The position numbers were made by a program, and so were the translations under genes. DNA of 64,000 nucleotides from the NCBI RefSeq assembly GCF_014203705.1, contig NZ_JACHJR010000001.1:6944001-7008000 (forward strand), given 5' to 3'. The DNA is from Kitasatospora gansuensis (GTDB taxonomy: Bacteria; Actinomycetota; Actinomycetes; Streptomycetales; Streptomycetaceae). The notes under the pieces are model-generated. The model worked only from the letters and a program-made list of their open reading frames with translations, made no database searches and had not been told where the DNA came from. Shown here piece after piece: positions 15,500 through 23,984 of this stretch (the first letter of the stretch is position 1; each line of letters begins with the position of its first letter).

Positions 15500-16072
15500 A
15501 TGGCCGCGGACACGAAGTCCCGCATGATCAGCGCAGCGATCGGGCTGCTGCAACGCCATGGTCTGGCCGCGATGTCCTTCACCGACGTCCTGGCCGAGAG
15601 CGGTGCCGCGCGCGGGGCGATCTACCACCACTTCCCGGGCGGCAAGCAGGAACTCGCGCTCGAAGCCGCCCGCCGCAACGCGGAGGACGTCCGCGGTCAC
15701 CTGCACGAGCTGCCGGCCCGCACGCCACGCGAAGTGGTGGAGGCGTTCCTCGGCAACGTCCGCCCTGTCGTGCAGGCGTCCGCCGGGGGCGGCGGTTGCG
15801 CGGTCGCGGCGGTCACCGTCGACGGCGGTGCGGCCATGGCCGACCAGAGCAGCCTGCGCGCTGTCGCGGCCGAAGGATTCGCCGGCTGGGTCGGCGAGCT
15901 CACCGGAAAGCTCACCCACGCCGGAATGAGTCCAGCCCAGGCCGCCGATCTGGCCACCCTCATGATCGTCACACTCGAAGGCGCCCACATCCTCTGTCGC
16001 GCAGCGGGCAGCATCGCGCCGTTCGACAGCGCCGCCGCTGCCCTGCTCGCCGCCCTCCCGAGCTCGGGCTGA
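15500..16072 (+). CDS. TetR-family repressor (LmrA/YxaF-like)
   Basis: The 190-residue protein has a TetR helix-turn-helix at about 8-55 (ISAAIGLLQRHGLAAMSFTD, then GAARGAIYHHFPGGKQEL). The C-terminal ligand domain contains GGGGCAVAAVTVDGG, typical of the LmrA/YxaF branch that senses drugs and flavonoids. An aaggggggtcgcg ribosome site precedes ATG 15500. The two palindromic sites upstream suggest autorepression plus control of the divergent YdhR-like gene. The inducer is unknown. Confidence 0.85.
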   Translation: MAADTKSRMISAAIGLLQRHGLAAMSFTDVLAESGAARGAIYHHFPGGKQELALEAARRNAEDVRGHLHELPARTPREVVEAFLGNVRPVVQASAGGGGCAVAAVTVDGGAAMADQSSLRAVAAEGFAGWVGELTGKLTHAGMSPAQAADLATLMIVTLEGAHILCRAAGSIAPFDSAAAALLAALPSSG

Positions 16073-16097
16073 CCCGGCGAAAGGCCAACACGCCTCG

Positions 16098-17075
16098 CTA
16101 GCTACGTGCCGCCGCCAACAGGACTTCGGCAGCCTCGGTACGGACGTAGAGCACGTACCGCCCGCTGCGGTGCGCATCCACCAGCCCGGCGGCGCGGAGC
16201 GCGGTCAGGTGCTGGGAGACGCCGCCGGCCGTGATCCCGGTGCGCCGGGCCAGGTCGGTGGTCGAGGCCGGGGTGTCGAGTTCGGCCAGCAGGACGGCCC
16301 TGGACCGGCCGATGACGGCGGCCAGTGCGTGCGGGGGAGGGGTCCGCCGCTCCCAGAGCGTGGCCACGCCGGGTGGCGGGTAGCGCAGTACGGGCTGCCA
16401 GTTCGGGCTGGTGACCGAGAAGACCTGGGGCCAGGCGAACACCGACGGTACGAGGAGCAGACCCTGCCCTCCGAGCTGCCGGCTGCCGCGGACGTGGCGG
16501 TGCCGGACGTACAGCGTGTCGGCGTCCCAGGCCACTTGGGGGTCGAGGTCGTTGAGCAGCCGCTGCGCGCCGCCCTCGGCGAGCAGCCTGGCCCGGCGGA
16601 GCACGTCGCCCTCCAGCAGGGAGCGCAGCCGCGGCCAGTACGGGGCGAGGGCGATCTCCCAGTAGGCCGCCATGACTTCGGCGAGTTCGGCCAGGCCGCG
16701 GTGCGGATTGTCCAGGAGCTGCTCGATCCGCTCGGAACGCGGCGACCGCCGACCGCTGAGACCCGACCGGACCTGCTCCGGCGCGGTGGACTTCAGGACA
16801 GCCAGTTCGAGTCCGATGTCGGGGACCGAGGCGGTGGGCGGTGGGGCGATGAACACCGGTATGAGCTGCGGCGGTTGCGGGACCAGGTCGGCGAGCAGGC
16901 CCCAGTCGAGGCCCGATGCCGCGAGCCGTGGTCGGACCTCGTCACTCCACGGCCGGAAGAACGGGTGCTCGGCGGGGTGCTTGACGACCCGGACGCTGGC
17001 CACCAGCTCCCACAGCGGTGACAGCGCGAACCTGGTGCGGGCCAGATCGCGAGTGGAGAACGCCAAGTCGAGCAC
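16098..17075 (-). CDS. DUF5937-type ArsR-family regulator
   Basis: The 325-residue protein has a long N-terminal ligand-type domain (about 1-235; starts LDLAFSTRDLARTRFALSPL, given here as LAFSTRDLARTRFA) and a C-terminal winged helix (about 240-320: GRSRAVLLAEL, TTDLARRTGITAGGVSQHLTAL, shown in part as GITAGGVSQHL). This DUF5937 plus ArsR layout is common in Streptomyces, and such proteins usually control a neighbouring gene. There are no metal-binding Cys pairs, so it is not a metal sensor. It is divergent from the MFS exporter at 17174 with about 98 bases between, which makes that exporter the likely target. Confidence 0.8.
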   Translation of the reverse strand: MLDLAFSTRDLARTRFALSPLWELVASVRVVKHPAEHPFFRPWSDEVRPRLAASGLDWGLLADLVPQPPQLIPVFIAPPPTASVPDIGLELAVLKSTAPEQVRSGLSGRRSPRSERIEQLLDNPHRGLAELAEVMAAYWEIALAPYWPRLRSLLEGDVLRRARLLAEGGAQRLLNDLDPQVAWDADTLYVRHRHVRGSRQLGGQGLLLVPSVFAWPQVFSVTSPNWQPVLRYPPPGVATLWERRTPPPHALAAVIGRSRAVLLAELDTPASTTDLARRTGITAGGVSQHLTALRAAGLVDAHRSGRYVLYVRTEAAEVLLAAARS

Positions 17076-17173
17076 GGGTGCGTCCCTTCCGTACGGCAGC
17101 CACCCCGGGTGGTCCCGATTCAGTACAGGCTGAATCTATCGCCGTCGGGCCGGGCCTGCCGCAGGCTCCCCTC

Positions 17174-18448
17174 ATGACCACCACCGATCAGACCCGGCAG
17201 TCCGGCATCACCACGCCCGCACCAGGACCGCGCCGTTCACTGCTCCGCGACCGGGGCTTCCGGCTGCTGCTCACCGCGGCGACGGTGAGCAGGCTCGGCA
17301 CCTCGGTCGGCTCCCTCGCCCTCCCGCTGACGGCCGTGCTCGCCCTGCATGCCTCGGCCGGGCAGGTCGGGCTGCTGGCGATGCTGGGCACGCTCTCCTT
17401 CCTGCTGATCGGCCTGCCGGCCGGTGCCTGGATCGACCGGATGCGGAAGCGGCCGGTGATGATCGCCGCGGATCTGGCCCGGGCCGCGCTCTTCGGGTCG
17501 GTGCCGGCCGCCTGGCTGCTGGGCGTGCTGACCATCCATCAGCTCTATCTGGTCGTGCTGCTGGCGGGCACGGCCACGGTCTTCTTCGACGTCGCCGCCC
17601 AGAGCCACCTCCCTGACCTGGTCGAACGGGACCGGCTCACCGAGGCCAACGCCCACCTGGCGACGACGGACGCCGTCACCCAGGTCGGTGGCAGAAGCGC
17701 GGGCGGGTTCCTGACGGCGCTGCTGACCGCCCCGGCGGCCGTCGCCGTCGACGCGGTCAGCTACCTGTGCTCGGCGGTCTGCCTGCTGCGGATCCGCCGA
17801 CCCGAACCGCTCCCGCGGCCGCACCTGGCCGGCCGCAGCCTGGCCGGGGAGATCCGGCAGGGCCTGCGCTTCGTGTTCGGCCACCCGTTGTTGCGGCCCC
17901 TGGTCCTCGCCGCGGCGGCCGGCAACCTGTCCATCCAGGTCTGCCAGACCATGCTTCCGGTGGTGTTCGTCCAGGAGTTGGAGCTCCCCGAAAGCGCGCT
18001 CGGCCTGTTCTTCGCCACCGGCGGGATCGGTGTTTTCCTCGGCTCGCTGTCGGCCCGCCGGCTCGCGCACCGCCTCGGCGCGGGCCGGGTGTTGTGGCTC
18101 ATGGGCCTCGCCGTAGCCCCGGTGGGCGTTCTGGTCGCGGTGGTCGACCGGGGCCCGGCCCTGTGGCTGGCCGCCCTGGCCTGGCTCGTCACGACCTTCA
18201 AGGTCGGCATCAACAACGTGATCATGGTGAGCTTCCGTCAGAGCGTCACCCCCGACCTGCTGCTCGGCCGGATGAACGCCACCGTGCGCGTGGTGCTCAC
18301 CGGGTCGCTCGCGATCGGGGCCGCCCTGGCCGGACTGCTCGGCGAGTTCGCCTCGCCCCGCACCGCGCTGTGGGTCGGTGCGGTCGGCCTGGCCACGGCC
18401 TGGCTCCCGATCCTCCTCTCGCCGCTCCGTACCGGAGCCGAGCGCTGA
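17174..18448 (+). CDS. MFS efflux transporter
   Basis: The 424-residue protein (ATG 17174, MTTTDQTRQSG) is a 12-helix major facilitator of the MFS_3/EntS-like group. It has FRLLLTAATVSRLGTSVG in helix 1 (given here as TAATVSRLGTSVG), the loop motif GAWIDRMRKRPVM, and FFDVAAQSHLPDLV after helix 4, both typical of actinobacterial efflux pumps. The 12 helices fit a complete gene with no break. It is divergent from a DUF5937-ArsR regulator. The substrate is unknown, although this branch usually exports drugs, macrolides or siderophores. Confidence 0.85.
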   Translation: MTTTDQTRQSGITTPAPGPRRSLLRDRGFRLLLTAATVSRLGTSVGSLALPLTAVLALHASAGQVGLLAMLGTLSFLLIGLPAGAWIDRMRKRPVMIAADLARAALFGSVPAAWLLGVLTIHQLYLVVLLAGTATVFFDVAAQSHLPDLVERDRLTEANAHLATTDAVTQVGGRSAGGFLTALLTAPAAVAVDAVSYLCSAVCLLRIRRPEPLPRPHLAGRSLAGEIRQGLRFVFGHPLLRPLVLAAAAGNLSIQVCQTMLPVVFVQELELPESALGLFFATGGIGVFLGSLSARRLAHRLGAGRVLWLMGLAVAPVGVLVAVVDRGPALWLAALAWLVTTFKVGINNVIMVSFRQSVTPDLLLGRMNATVRVVLTGSLAIGAALAGLLGEFASPRTALWVGAVGLATAWLPILLSPLRTGAER

Positions 18449-18469
18449 CGGTTGCTCAGCGGGCGCGGC

Positions 18470-19882
18470 TCAGTCCGGGCGCGAGGTCCGGACGGCGGTG
18501 GCGAGCCGGCGGGCGGCTTCGGTGAGTTCGGACGGGGCAGCGGCGGCGGCGAAGCCGAGGCGCAGGTGGGCGGTCGGCGGTTCGGCGGGGAAGTAGCGGT
18601 GACCGGCGTTGACGGAGACGCCGTGGGCGCGGGCGGCGTCGGCGACAACGGCGTCGGTGAGGGCGGGCGGCAGGCGGAGCCAGAGGTGGAGGCCGCCCGC
18701 CGGGAGGCCGGCGAGGGTCCAGTCGGGGAGTTCGCGGGCCAGGGCGTCGGCCAGGGTGGCGCGGCGGTCGCGCAGGGCGGTGGACAGCGTCCGCAGGTGG
18801 CGGTCCCAGGCGGGGGTGCTGAGCAGTTCGACGGCGGCTTCCTGGAGCGGGCGGGCGATGAAGAAGTCGTCCACCCGGCGCATCGCCCGGAGGCGTCGCA
18901 TGACCGGGCCGCGGGCGATCACGGCGCCGATCCGCAGGCTGGGCGAGGCGGGTTTGGTCAGCGAGGTCAGGTGGACCACGGTGCCGTCGCGGTCGTCGGC
19001 GAGCAGCGGGCGCGGCACGGTACGGCCGTGGCCGAGGTGGCGGGCGAAGTCGTCCTCGATCACGAACGCCCCGGCGGCCCGGGCCACGTCGACGACCTGG
19101 CGGCGGCGTTCGGGCGCGAGCACGGTGCCGGTGGGGTTGTGGAAGGTCGGCTGGCAGTAGAGCAGCCGGGCTCCGGTCATGGCGAACGCCTCGGCGAGCA
19201 GGTCGGGGCGGATGCCGTCCTCGTCCATCGGAACGGGGACCGGCCGCAGTCCTGCGGCGCGGGCGGCGGCCAGCGCGCCGGGGTAGGTGGGCGACTCGAC
19301 CAGCACCGGACTGCCCGGCCCGGCGATCGCCCGGAACAGCATGGACAGCGCCCCCTGACCGCCCCCGGTGACCAGGACGTCCTCGGGGCCCACGCCGCTC
19401 CCGGCCTGCCGGGCGAAGATCGCGCGCAGCGGCGCCAGGCCCGCTGCCGGGGCGCGGTGCCAGGCGTCCGGACGGCGGGCGGCGCGGGCCAGTGCCGCGC
19501 CGAGCGCCTTGGTGGGCTGGAGGCTCTCGTGCAGGTAGCCGCCGGAGAGCGTGAGGACGCCGTCCCGCAGGTGTTCTGACGAGTCGTCGGCTTCGCCGGG
19601 GTCGTAGTCGCGGCCGGCCAGGGCGACGGCCTGCCAGGAGGTGTCCGACGCCTCGTCGGCTCGGCCGGGCCGGCGCGGCGCCACGTACGTGCCGCTGCCC
19701 GGACGGGTCACCACCACGCCCTCGGCGGCCAGTTGGGCGATCGCGCGGGACACGGTGACCGGGCCGACGCCGTGACGGGCGATCAGATCGCGGCTGCTGG
19801 AGAGCCGGTCGCCGGGGGCGAGCCCGGCGATCTCGCTCCGGAGGATGGCCGCCAGTGCCTTGATACTGCTACCGTCATTCAT
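18470..19882 (-). CDS. MocR-type GntR/aminotransferase regulator
   Basis: The 470-residue protein joins an N-terminal GntR winged helix (about 5-70; GDRLSSSRDLIARHGVGPVT and VSRAIAQLAAEG) to a fold-type I aminotransferase domain (about 100-465) with the PLP lysine in SLTKPASPSLRIG. MocR proteins sense PLP or an amino-compound through this domain. ATG 19882 gives the right N terminus; the frame runs farther upstream but without family similarity. Its start codon overlaps by two bases that of the divergent aminotransferase, which is the probable target. Confidence 0.88.
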   Translation of the reverse strand: MNDGSSIKALAAILRSEIAGLAPGDRLSSSRDLIARHGVGPVTVSRAIAQLAAEGVVVTRPGSGTYVAPRRPGRADEASDTSWQAVALAGRDYDPGEADDSSEHLRDGVLTLSGGYLHESLQPTKALGAALARAARRPDAWHRAPAAGLAPLRAIFARQAGSGVGPEDVLVTGGGQGALSMLFRAIAGPGSPVLVESPTYPGALAAARAAGLRPVPVPMDEDGIRPDLLAEAFAMTGARLLYCQPTFHNPTGTVLAPERRRQVVDVARAAGAFVIEDDFARHLGHGRTVPRPLLADDRDGTVVHLTSLTKPASPSLRIGAVIARGPVMRRLRAMRRVDDFFIARPLQEAAVELLSTPAWDRHLRTLSTALRDRRATLADALARELPDWTLAGLPAGGLHLWLRLPPALTDAVVADAARAHGVSVNAGHRYFPAEPPTAHLRLGFAAAAAPSELTEAARRLATAVRTSRPD

Positions 19883-21116
19883 GGAGATACAGAATAGCGC
19901 TTCTGCGTCAACGGCGGAACCGCTCCTCGACCTCACCGCCCTGCGAGCCGACACCCCCGGCTGCGATGCGGTGATCCACTTCAACAACGCCGGCTGCGGC
20001 CTGACGCCCCGTCCGGTGCTCGACGCGATGGTCGCCCACCTGAACCTGGAGGCCGCCATCGGCGGCTACGAGGCCGCCGCGGCGCGGGCCGCCGAGATCG
20101 CCGACTTCCACGCCTCGATCGCCGAGCTCGTCAACACCCGCCCCGAGAACATCGCCTTCGCCGGCAGCGCCACCCACGCCTACTCCAAAGCCCTGTCCGC
20201 GATCGACTTCCGTCCCGGCGATGTCGTCCTCACCACCCGCAACGACTTCATCTCCAACCAGATCGCCTTCCTCGCGCTGCGCCGACGCCACGGCGTCGAG
20301 ATCGTGCACGCCCCCGACCACCCGGACGGCAGCGGCGTCGACGTCGAGGCGATGGCCGCGCTGATGCGGGCCCGCCGCCCGCGCCTGGTCGCCGCCACCC
20401 ACGTGCCCACCAACTCCGGCCTGGTCCAGCCGGTGGCCGAGATCGGCCGGCACTGCCGCGAACTCGACCTGCTCTACCTGGTCGACGCCTGCCAGTCGGT
20501 CGGCCAGTACGAGATCGACGTCGAGCTGATCGGCTGCGACCTGCTCACCGCGACCTGCCGCAAGTTCCTTCGCGGGCCGCGCGGTTCGGGCTTCCTGTAC
20601 GTCTCGGACCGGGTGCTGCGAGCGGGGTACGAGCCACTGTTCATCGACATGTACGGCGCACGCTGGACCGCGCCCGGCGAGTACCGCCCGGTCGACACGG
20701 CCGCCCGGTTCGAGGAGTGGGAGTTCCCGTACGCGACCGTGCTCGGCTGCGCGGCCGCCGTCCGCTACGCGCTCCGGGTCGGCCCGGGGCCGATCGCCAG
20801 GCGTACCCCGGCCCTTGCCGGACGGCTGCGCGAACGGCTGGCCGACCTCCCCGGCGTACGTCTGCTCGACCGCGGTCCGGCACCCGCCGCGCTGGTCACG
20901 TTCGGGATCGACGGCTGGCGGGCGCGGCCGTTCAAGGCGGCGCTGGACGCACGCGGCATCAACTCGGCGTTGAGCTACCGGGAGTTCGCGCAGTTCGACT
21001 TCGCCGACAAGGACGTGGAGTGGTGCCTGCGCCTGTCGCCGCACTACTACAACACCGAGGACGAGGTCGACACGGTCGCCGCCGCGGTCGCCGAGCTCGC
21101 GGGGGGCTCCCGATGA
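19881..21116 (+). CDS. Class V PLP aminotransferase / cysteine-desulfurase-like enzyme
   Basis: The 411-residue protein has the class V fold: HFNNAGCGLTPRPV (about 31-44), THVPTNSGLVQPV, the PLP-aspartate motif LVDACQSVGQ, and the Schiff-base lysine in TCRKFLRGPRGSGF. It resembles isopenicillin-N-epimerase and SufS-like enzymes. No mobile active-site Cys loop was recognised, so the reaction (transamination, epimerisation or lyase) is open. ATG 19881 is kept because residues from LLDLTALRADTPGC on are conserved and no other start lies before them. It overlaps the next MFS gene by ATGA. Confidence 0.85.
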   Translation: MEIQNSASASTAEPLLDLTALRADTPGCDAVIHFNNAGCGLTPRPVLDAMVAHLNLEAAIGGYEAAAARAAEIADFHASIAELVNTRPENIAFAGSATHAYSKALSAIDFRPGDVVLTTRNDFISNQIAFLALRRRHGVEIVHAPDHPDGSGVDVEAMAALMRARRPRLVAATHVPTNSGLVQPVAEIGRHCRELDLLYLVDACQSVGQYEIDVELIGCDLLTATCRKFLRGPRGSGFLYVSDRVLRAGYEPLFIDMYGARWTAPGEYRPVDTAARFEEWEFPYATVLGCAAAVRYALRVGPGPIARRTPALAGRLRERLADLPGVRLLDRGPAPAALVTFGIDGWRARPFKAALDARGINSALSYREFAQFDFADKDVEWCLRLSPHYYNTEDEVDTVAAAVAELAGGSR

Positions 21117-22056
21117 CCCAGACGTCGATCGGGTCGGGGCCTGGTGCCGCCACTGACGCGTCGTCAGGGGAAAGCCTGTGGCACAACGGCGACTTCCTCA
21201 AGTTCTGGCTCGGCGAGACGGTGTCGCTGCTCGGCACCCAGGTCACCAACCTCGCCCTGCCGCTGACCGCCATCAGCGCCTTCGGCGCGACCGACGAACA
21301 GGTCGGGCGGCTGCGCTTCCTGCAACTCGTCCCCTACCTCGGGCTCGCCCTGCTGATCGGGGTCTGGACCGACCGGGTGCGGCGCCGACCCGTGATGCTG
21401 GGCGCCAACCTCGTCCGGCTGGTCCTGCTCGCCCTGGTCCCGCTGCTGTACTGGTGGCACGCCCTCGACCTGCCCCTGCTGCTGGCGATCGCCTGCGCCG
21501 TCGGCATTGCGTCGGTGGTGTTCGACGTGAGCTGGATGTCGTACGTGCCCGTCCTGGTGCGGAAGCCCGAGCACTACGTCGAGGCCAGCGCCAAAACGGG
21601 CGTCAGTTCCTCCGCCGCCGACGTGGCCGGGCCCGGGCTCGCGGGCGTCCTGGTGTCGGCGCTCACCGCGCCGGTGGCGCTGGTCGTGGACGCCTGCTCG
21701 TACGCGGTCTCCCTGGTCTCGCTGCTGCTGATCCGATCGCGATCTTCGTGCTCTCCTTCTTCACCACCTACCTCGGCCTGGGCGTGGCGGGCGTCATCAT
21801 CGTCAGCCTGCGGCAGACCGTCACGCCCCGGTCGATGATGGGGCGGATGACGGCGGCCTTCCGGACCCTGCTGTTCGGCGGCGGCGCCCTCGGCGGCCTG
21901 ACCGCCGGCCTGCTGGCCGGGCGGATCGGCGCCGAGGGTGCGCTGACCGTGGCCGCGATCGGCTCCGCCGTCGTCGTCATCGGCCTGCTCGTCTCCCCGG
22001 TCAGCCGGCTGCGGGCCCTGCCCGTCGCACCGTCTGCGCCTGACGCCGCCGGGTAA
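21113..22056 (+). pseudogene. MFS transporter with internal deletion and frameshift
   Basis: The gene begins with ATG 21113, overlapping the aminotransferase stop. The N-terminal 200 or so residues encode the first six helices normally (LPLTAISAFGATDEQVGRL, IGVWTDRVRRRPVMLGA, FDVSWMSYVPVLV). At about 21730-21745, after LVSLLLIRS, the frame changes and continues as PIAIFVLSFFTTYLG to 22056 with helices typical of the C-terminal end (LRQTVTPRSMMGRM, AAFRTLLFGGGALGG). A complete protein is about 420 residues; here only about 310 codons exist, so some 100 residues of the second half are missing. The junction sits in gatccgatcgcgatc, whose repeated gatc could have mediated the deletion. The exporter is probably dead. 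Confidence 0.75.
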
Positions 22057-22119
22057 ACGGGCTCGACCACACCCGTCCGGCCTCTCTAGCATGGGCGCCG
22101 CCCCGGTACCCGGGTCCTG

Positions 22120-22758
22120 TTGCCTGAGCTGAGACGGGATCAGATCTTCAGCCGTAACCCCACCCATCACATCGAGCGCGGCCAGACCTACCGGGAGGCG
22201 AGACTCCGGGACGCTGTCCGGCCGGCGGTGATCCAGGTGCAGGACTTCCTGCCCGCCGGCCGGGTGGCCGTGATCGACGCCTGGACCGGGCGTTGGCACC
22301 GCCCGGTCCCGGTGGAGGCCCTGCACCCCTACCCCCGCACCATCGTCGGCCGGCGACGGCGCAGCGGCTGGATCTTCATCAGCCCCGGTGACCATCTCGC
22401 CGAGTACCTCGACTCCGTACTGCCCGGTCCGGACTGGGTGGCCCACGGCTGGACGGGAGTGCGCGACCACTGCTTCTTCGCAGGCAGTGGCACCGTCACG
22501 CTCTGGAACCCTGACGACATCGCCCGGGCGATCACCGCCCTCGCAGCCATCGGCTGGTACGCCGACGACATCACCGGCTCGTCCGGAATCCCCGAGCTGA
22601 GCGTCCGTCACCTGGGTGCGGTCGGCCTGTGCCCGGTGAGCCTCCACCACGGCGGCACCCTCCTGCGGTGCGCCAGGCCCCGCAACCACGGCGGCCACCA
22701 CGGGGACGCCGGTCCGGACTGGTCGACTCTGCCACCGTACCTACCGGAGGTGCCTTGA
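22120..22758 (+). CDS. Hypothetical protein with C-terminal Cys/His motif
   Basis: The 212-residue frame has strong codon bias, so it is likely coding, but the TTG start at 22120 lacks a clear ribosome site and could be later. A stretch of short strands (VQDFLPAGRVAVIDAWTGRW, shown in part as GRVAVIDAWTGRW) is followed by RRRSGWIFISPGDHLAEYL. The C terminus has CPVSLHHGGTLLRC and RNHGGHHGDAG, with two Cys and five His within about 30 residues, which could bind metal. No family was recognised. It is convergent with the HxlR regulator after 19 bases. Confidence 0.5.
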   Translation: MPELRRDQIFSRNPTHHIERGQTYREARLRDAVRPAVIQVQDFLPAGRVAVIDAWTGRWHRPVPVEALHPYPRTIVGRRRRSGWIFISPGDHLAEYLDSVLPGPDWVAHGWTGVRDHCFFAGSGTVTLWNPDDIARAITALAAIGWYADDITGSSGIPELSVRHLGAVGLCPVSLHHGGTLLRCARPRNHGGHHGDAGPDWSTLPPYLPEVP

Positions 22759-22777
22759 CCCGCCCGGTCGGTCGGGC

Positions 22778-23161
22778 CTACGCCCTGCCGAAGCGGTCCT
22801 GGGCGGCGAGGACGGCGTCGCCGTAGGCCGCCGACCAGGCGCCCATCGCGCGGATGGGGGTGAGGAGAGCGGTCCCGGCCTCGGTCAGGGTGTCGTCGAC
22901 GCGGGGTGGTGCTTCGGCGTAACGGTGGCGCTCCACCAGGCCGTTGTGCTCGAGGCGGCGCAGCGCCTGGTTGAGCACCTTGGGGCTGATCCCGCCGATC
23001 CGGTCCAGCAGCGCTCTCGGCCGCATCGGGCCGTCCTCGCCGAGGACGTGGACCACCACGCTGTCCCAGCGGTTCGCCAGGACGTCGAAGGCGATCCGGG
23101 CGCGGCAGTCCGCGGCGAACACGTCGCCTCCCATGTCGGCCACTCCGTCCGGTTCTCCCAT
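22778..23161 (-). CDS. HxlR-family regulator
   Basis: The 127-residue winged-helix protein has the HxlR signatures: a Cys near the N terminus (AADCRARIAFDVLANRW), GPMRPRALLDRIGGISPKVL in the recognition region, LRRLEHNGLVERHRY in the wing, and a DTLTEAGTALLTPIRAMGAW tail helix shown in part as TEAGTALLTPI. These regulators often sense aldehydes or quinones through the Cys and act on a divergent oxidoreductase. Here a reductase-like gene (now frameshifted) lies 98 bases away on the other strand, the usual arrangement. Confidence 0.85.
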   Translation of the reverse strand: MGEPDGVADMGGDVFAADCRARIAFDVLANRWDSVVVHVLGEDGPMRPRALLDRIGGISPKVLNQALRRLEHNGLVERHRYAEAPPRVDDTLTEAGTALLTPIRAMGAWSAAYGDAVLAAQDRFGRA

Positions 23162-23259
23162 GGGGACATCCTGCCCCGTCCGATGCCTACCGTGGGGTGT
23201 GTACCGGCTCTCCTAGCGTCTGGGCCAAGGCATTTGACGATGTGAACAGGAGTACGGCG

Positions 23260-23918
23260 ATGCGTATCGGCATTCTCGGAACGGGCGCCATGGCGGCGGC
23301 ACTCGGCGGTGCCTGGGTCCGGGCGGGCACGAGGTCATGGTGGGCGGACGGAGCGAGGAAGCGGCAGCACGGACGTCCGCCGGCATCGGGGCGGCCGGCT
23401 ACGGCAGTCTCGGCGAGGCGGCCCGGTACGGCCGGGCGGTGCTGCTCGCCGTACCCGCCGGGGCCGCACCGGAGTCGGCCGCGGAGCTGGCCCCGGACCT
23501 GGCCGGGCGGGCGGTGCTCGACTGCACGGTGCCGATGGCCCCCGGCACCGGCGGCCCCGGGCTGACCACGGCCGGCGGCACCGATTCGATGGCCGCCCGG
23601 ATCGCGTCCGCCGCACCGGCCGCACGGGTCGTCAAGGTGTTCGGCATCTGCCACGAGAGCATCTGGACCCTGCCGCGGCCGGTCTTCGAAGGGGCTCCGC
23701 TTGTGGTGCCCTTCTGCACCGATGACACGTCAGCCGGCTTCCTGGCGGCAGAACTTGTCACTTCGATGGGGTGCACCCCGCTGGCCTGCGGCGGGCTGGA
23801 CCGGGCGGGGTTGCTGGAGGCGGCCGCGGTCTTCGCCATCGGCGCCTGGTGGTCCGGCGGGGAGGCCCGCCACGCCTTCCCCTCACCCGCCCTGGCGCCC
23901 GGCGCCACGGACGACTGA
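23260..23918 (+). pseudogene. NADPH-binding F420-reductase-like oxidoreductase, frameshifted
   Basis: The gene starts at ATG 23260 (RBS acaggag) with the Rossmann motif GILGTGAMAAALGG. Around 23322-23328 the frame is lost: one G appears to be missing in gggcgggcac. Restoring it gives RAGHEVMVGGRSEEAAAR, which continues as a good reductase sequence (YGRAVLLAVPAG, VLDCTVPM, KVFGICHES, ALVTSMGC-like helix) to 23918. The complete protein would be about 219 residues, similar to NADPH:F420 reductase-like and dinucleotide-binding enzymes. The adjacent HxlR gene is the likely regulator. A single-base sequencing error would explain it equally well. Confidence 0.75.
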
Positions 23919-23940
23919 GGGGCGGGTGCGGGCCTGCCGA

Positions 23941-23968
23941 CGGCGGTGCTCCGTTCGGAGCACCGCCG
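23941..23968. terminator. Bidirectional terminator
   Basis: The arms cggcggtgctcc (23941-23952) and ggagcaccgccg (23957-23968) make a 12-bp perfect stem with loop gttc, between the convergent stops at 23918 and 23985. It can serve both. Confidence 0.8.
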
Positions 23969-23984
23969 CTTGTCCGCCGGTGGG

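Noticed and set aside
19845..19880. Earlier start (19845) for the class V aminotransferase
   Set aside because: It would add 12 residues from the MocR coding strand without family similarity; ATG 19881 is the best candidate.
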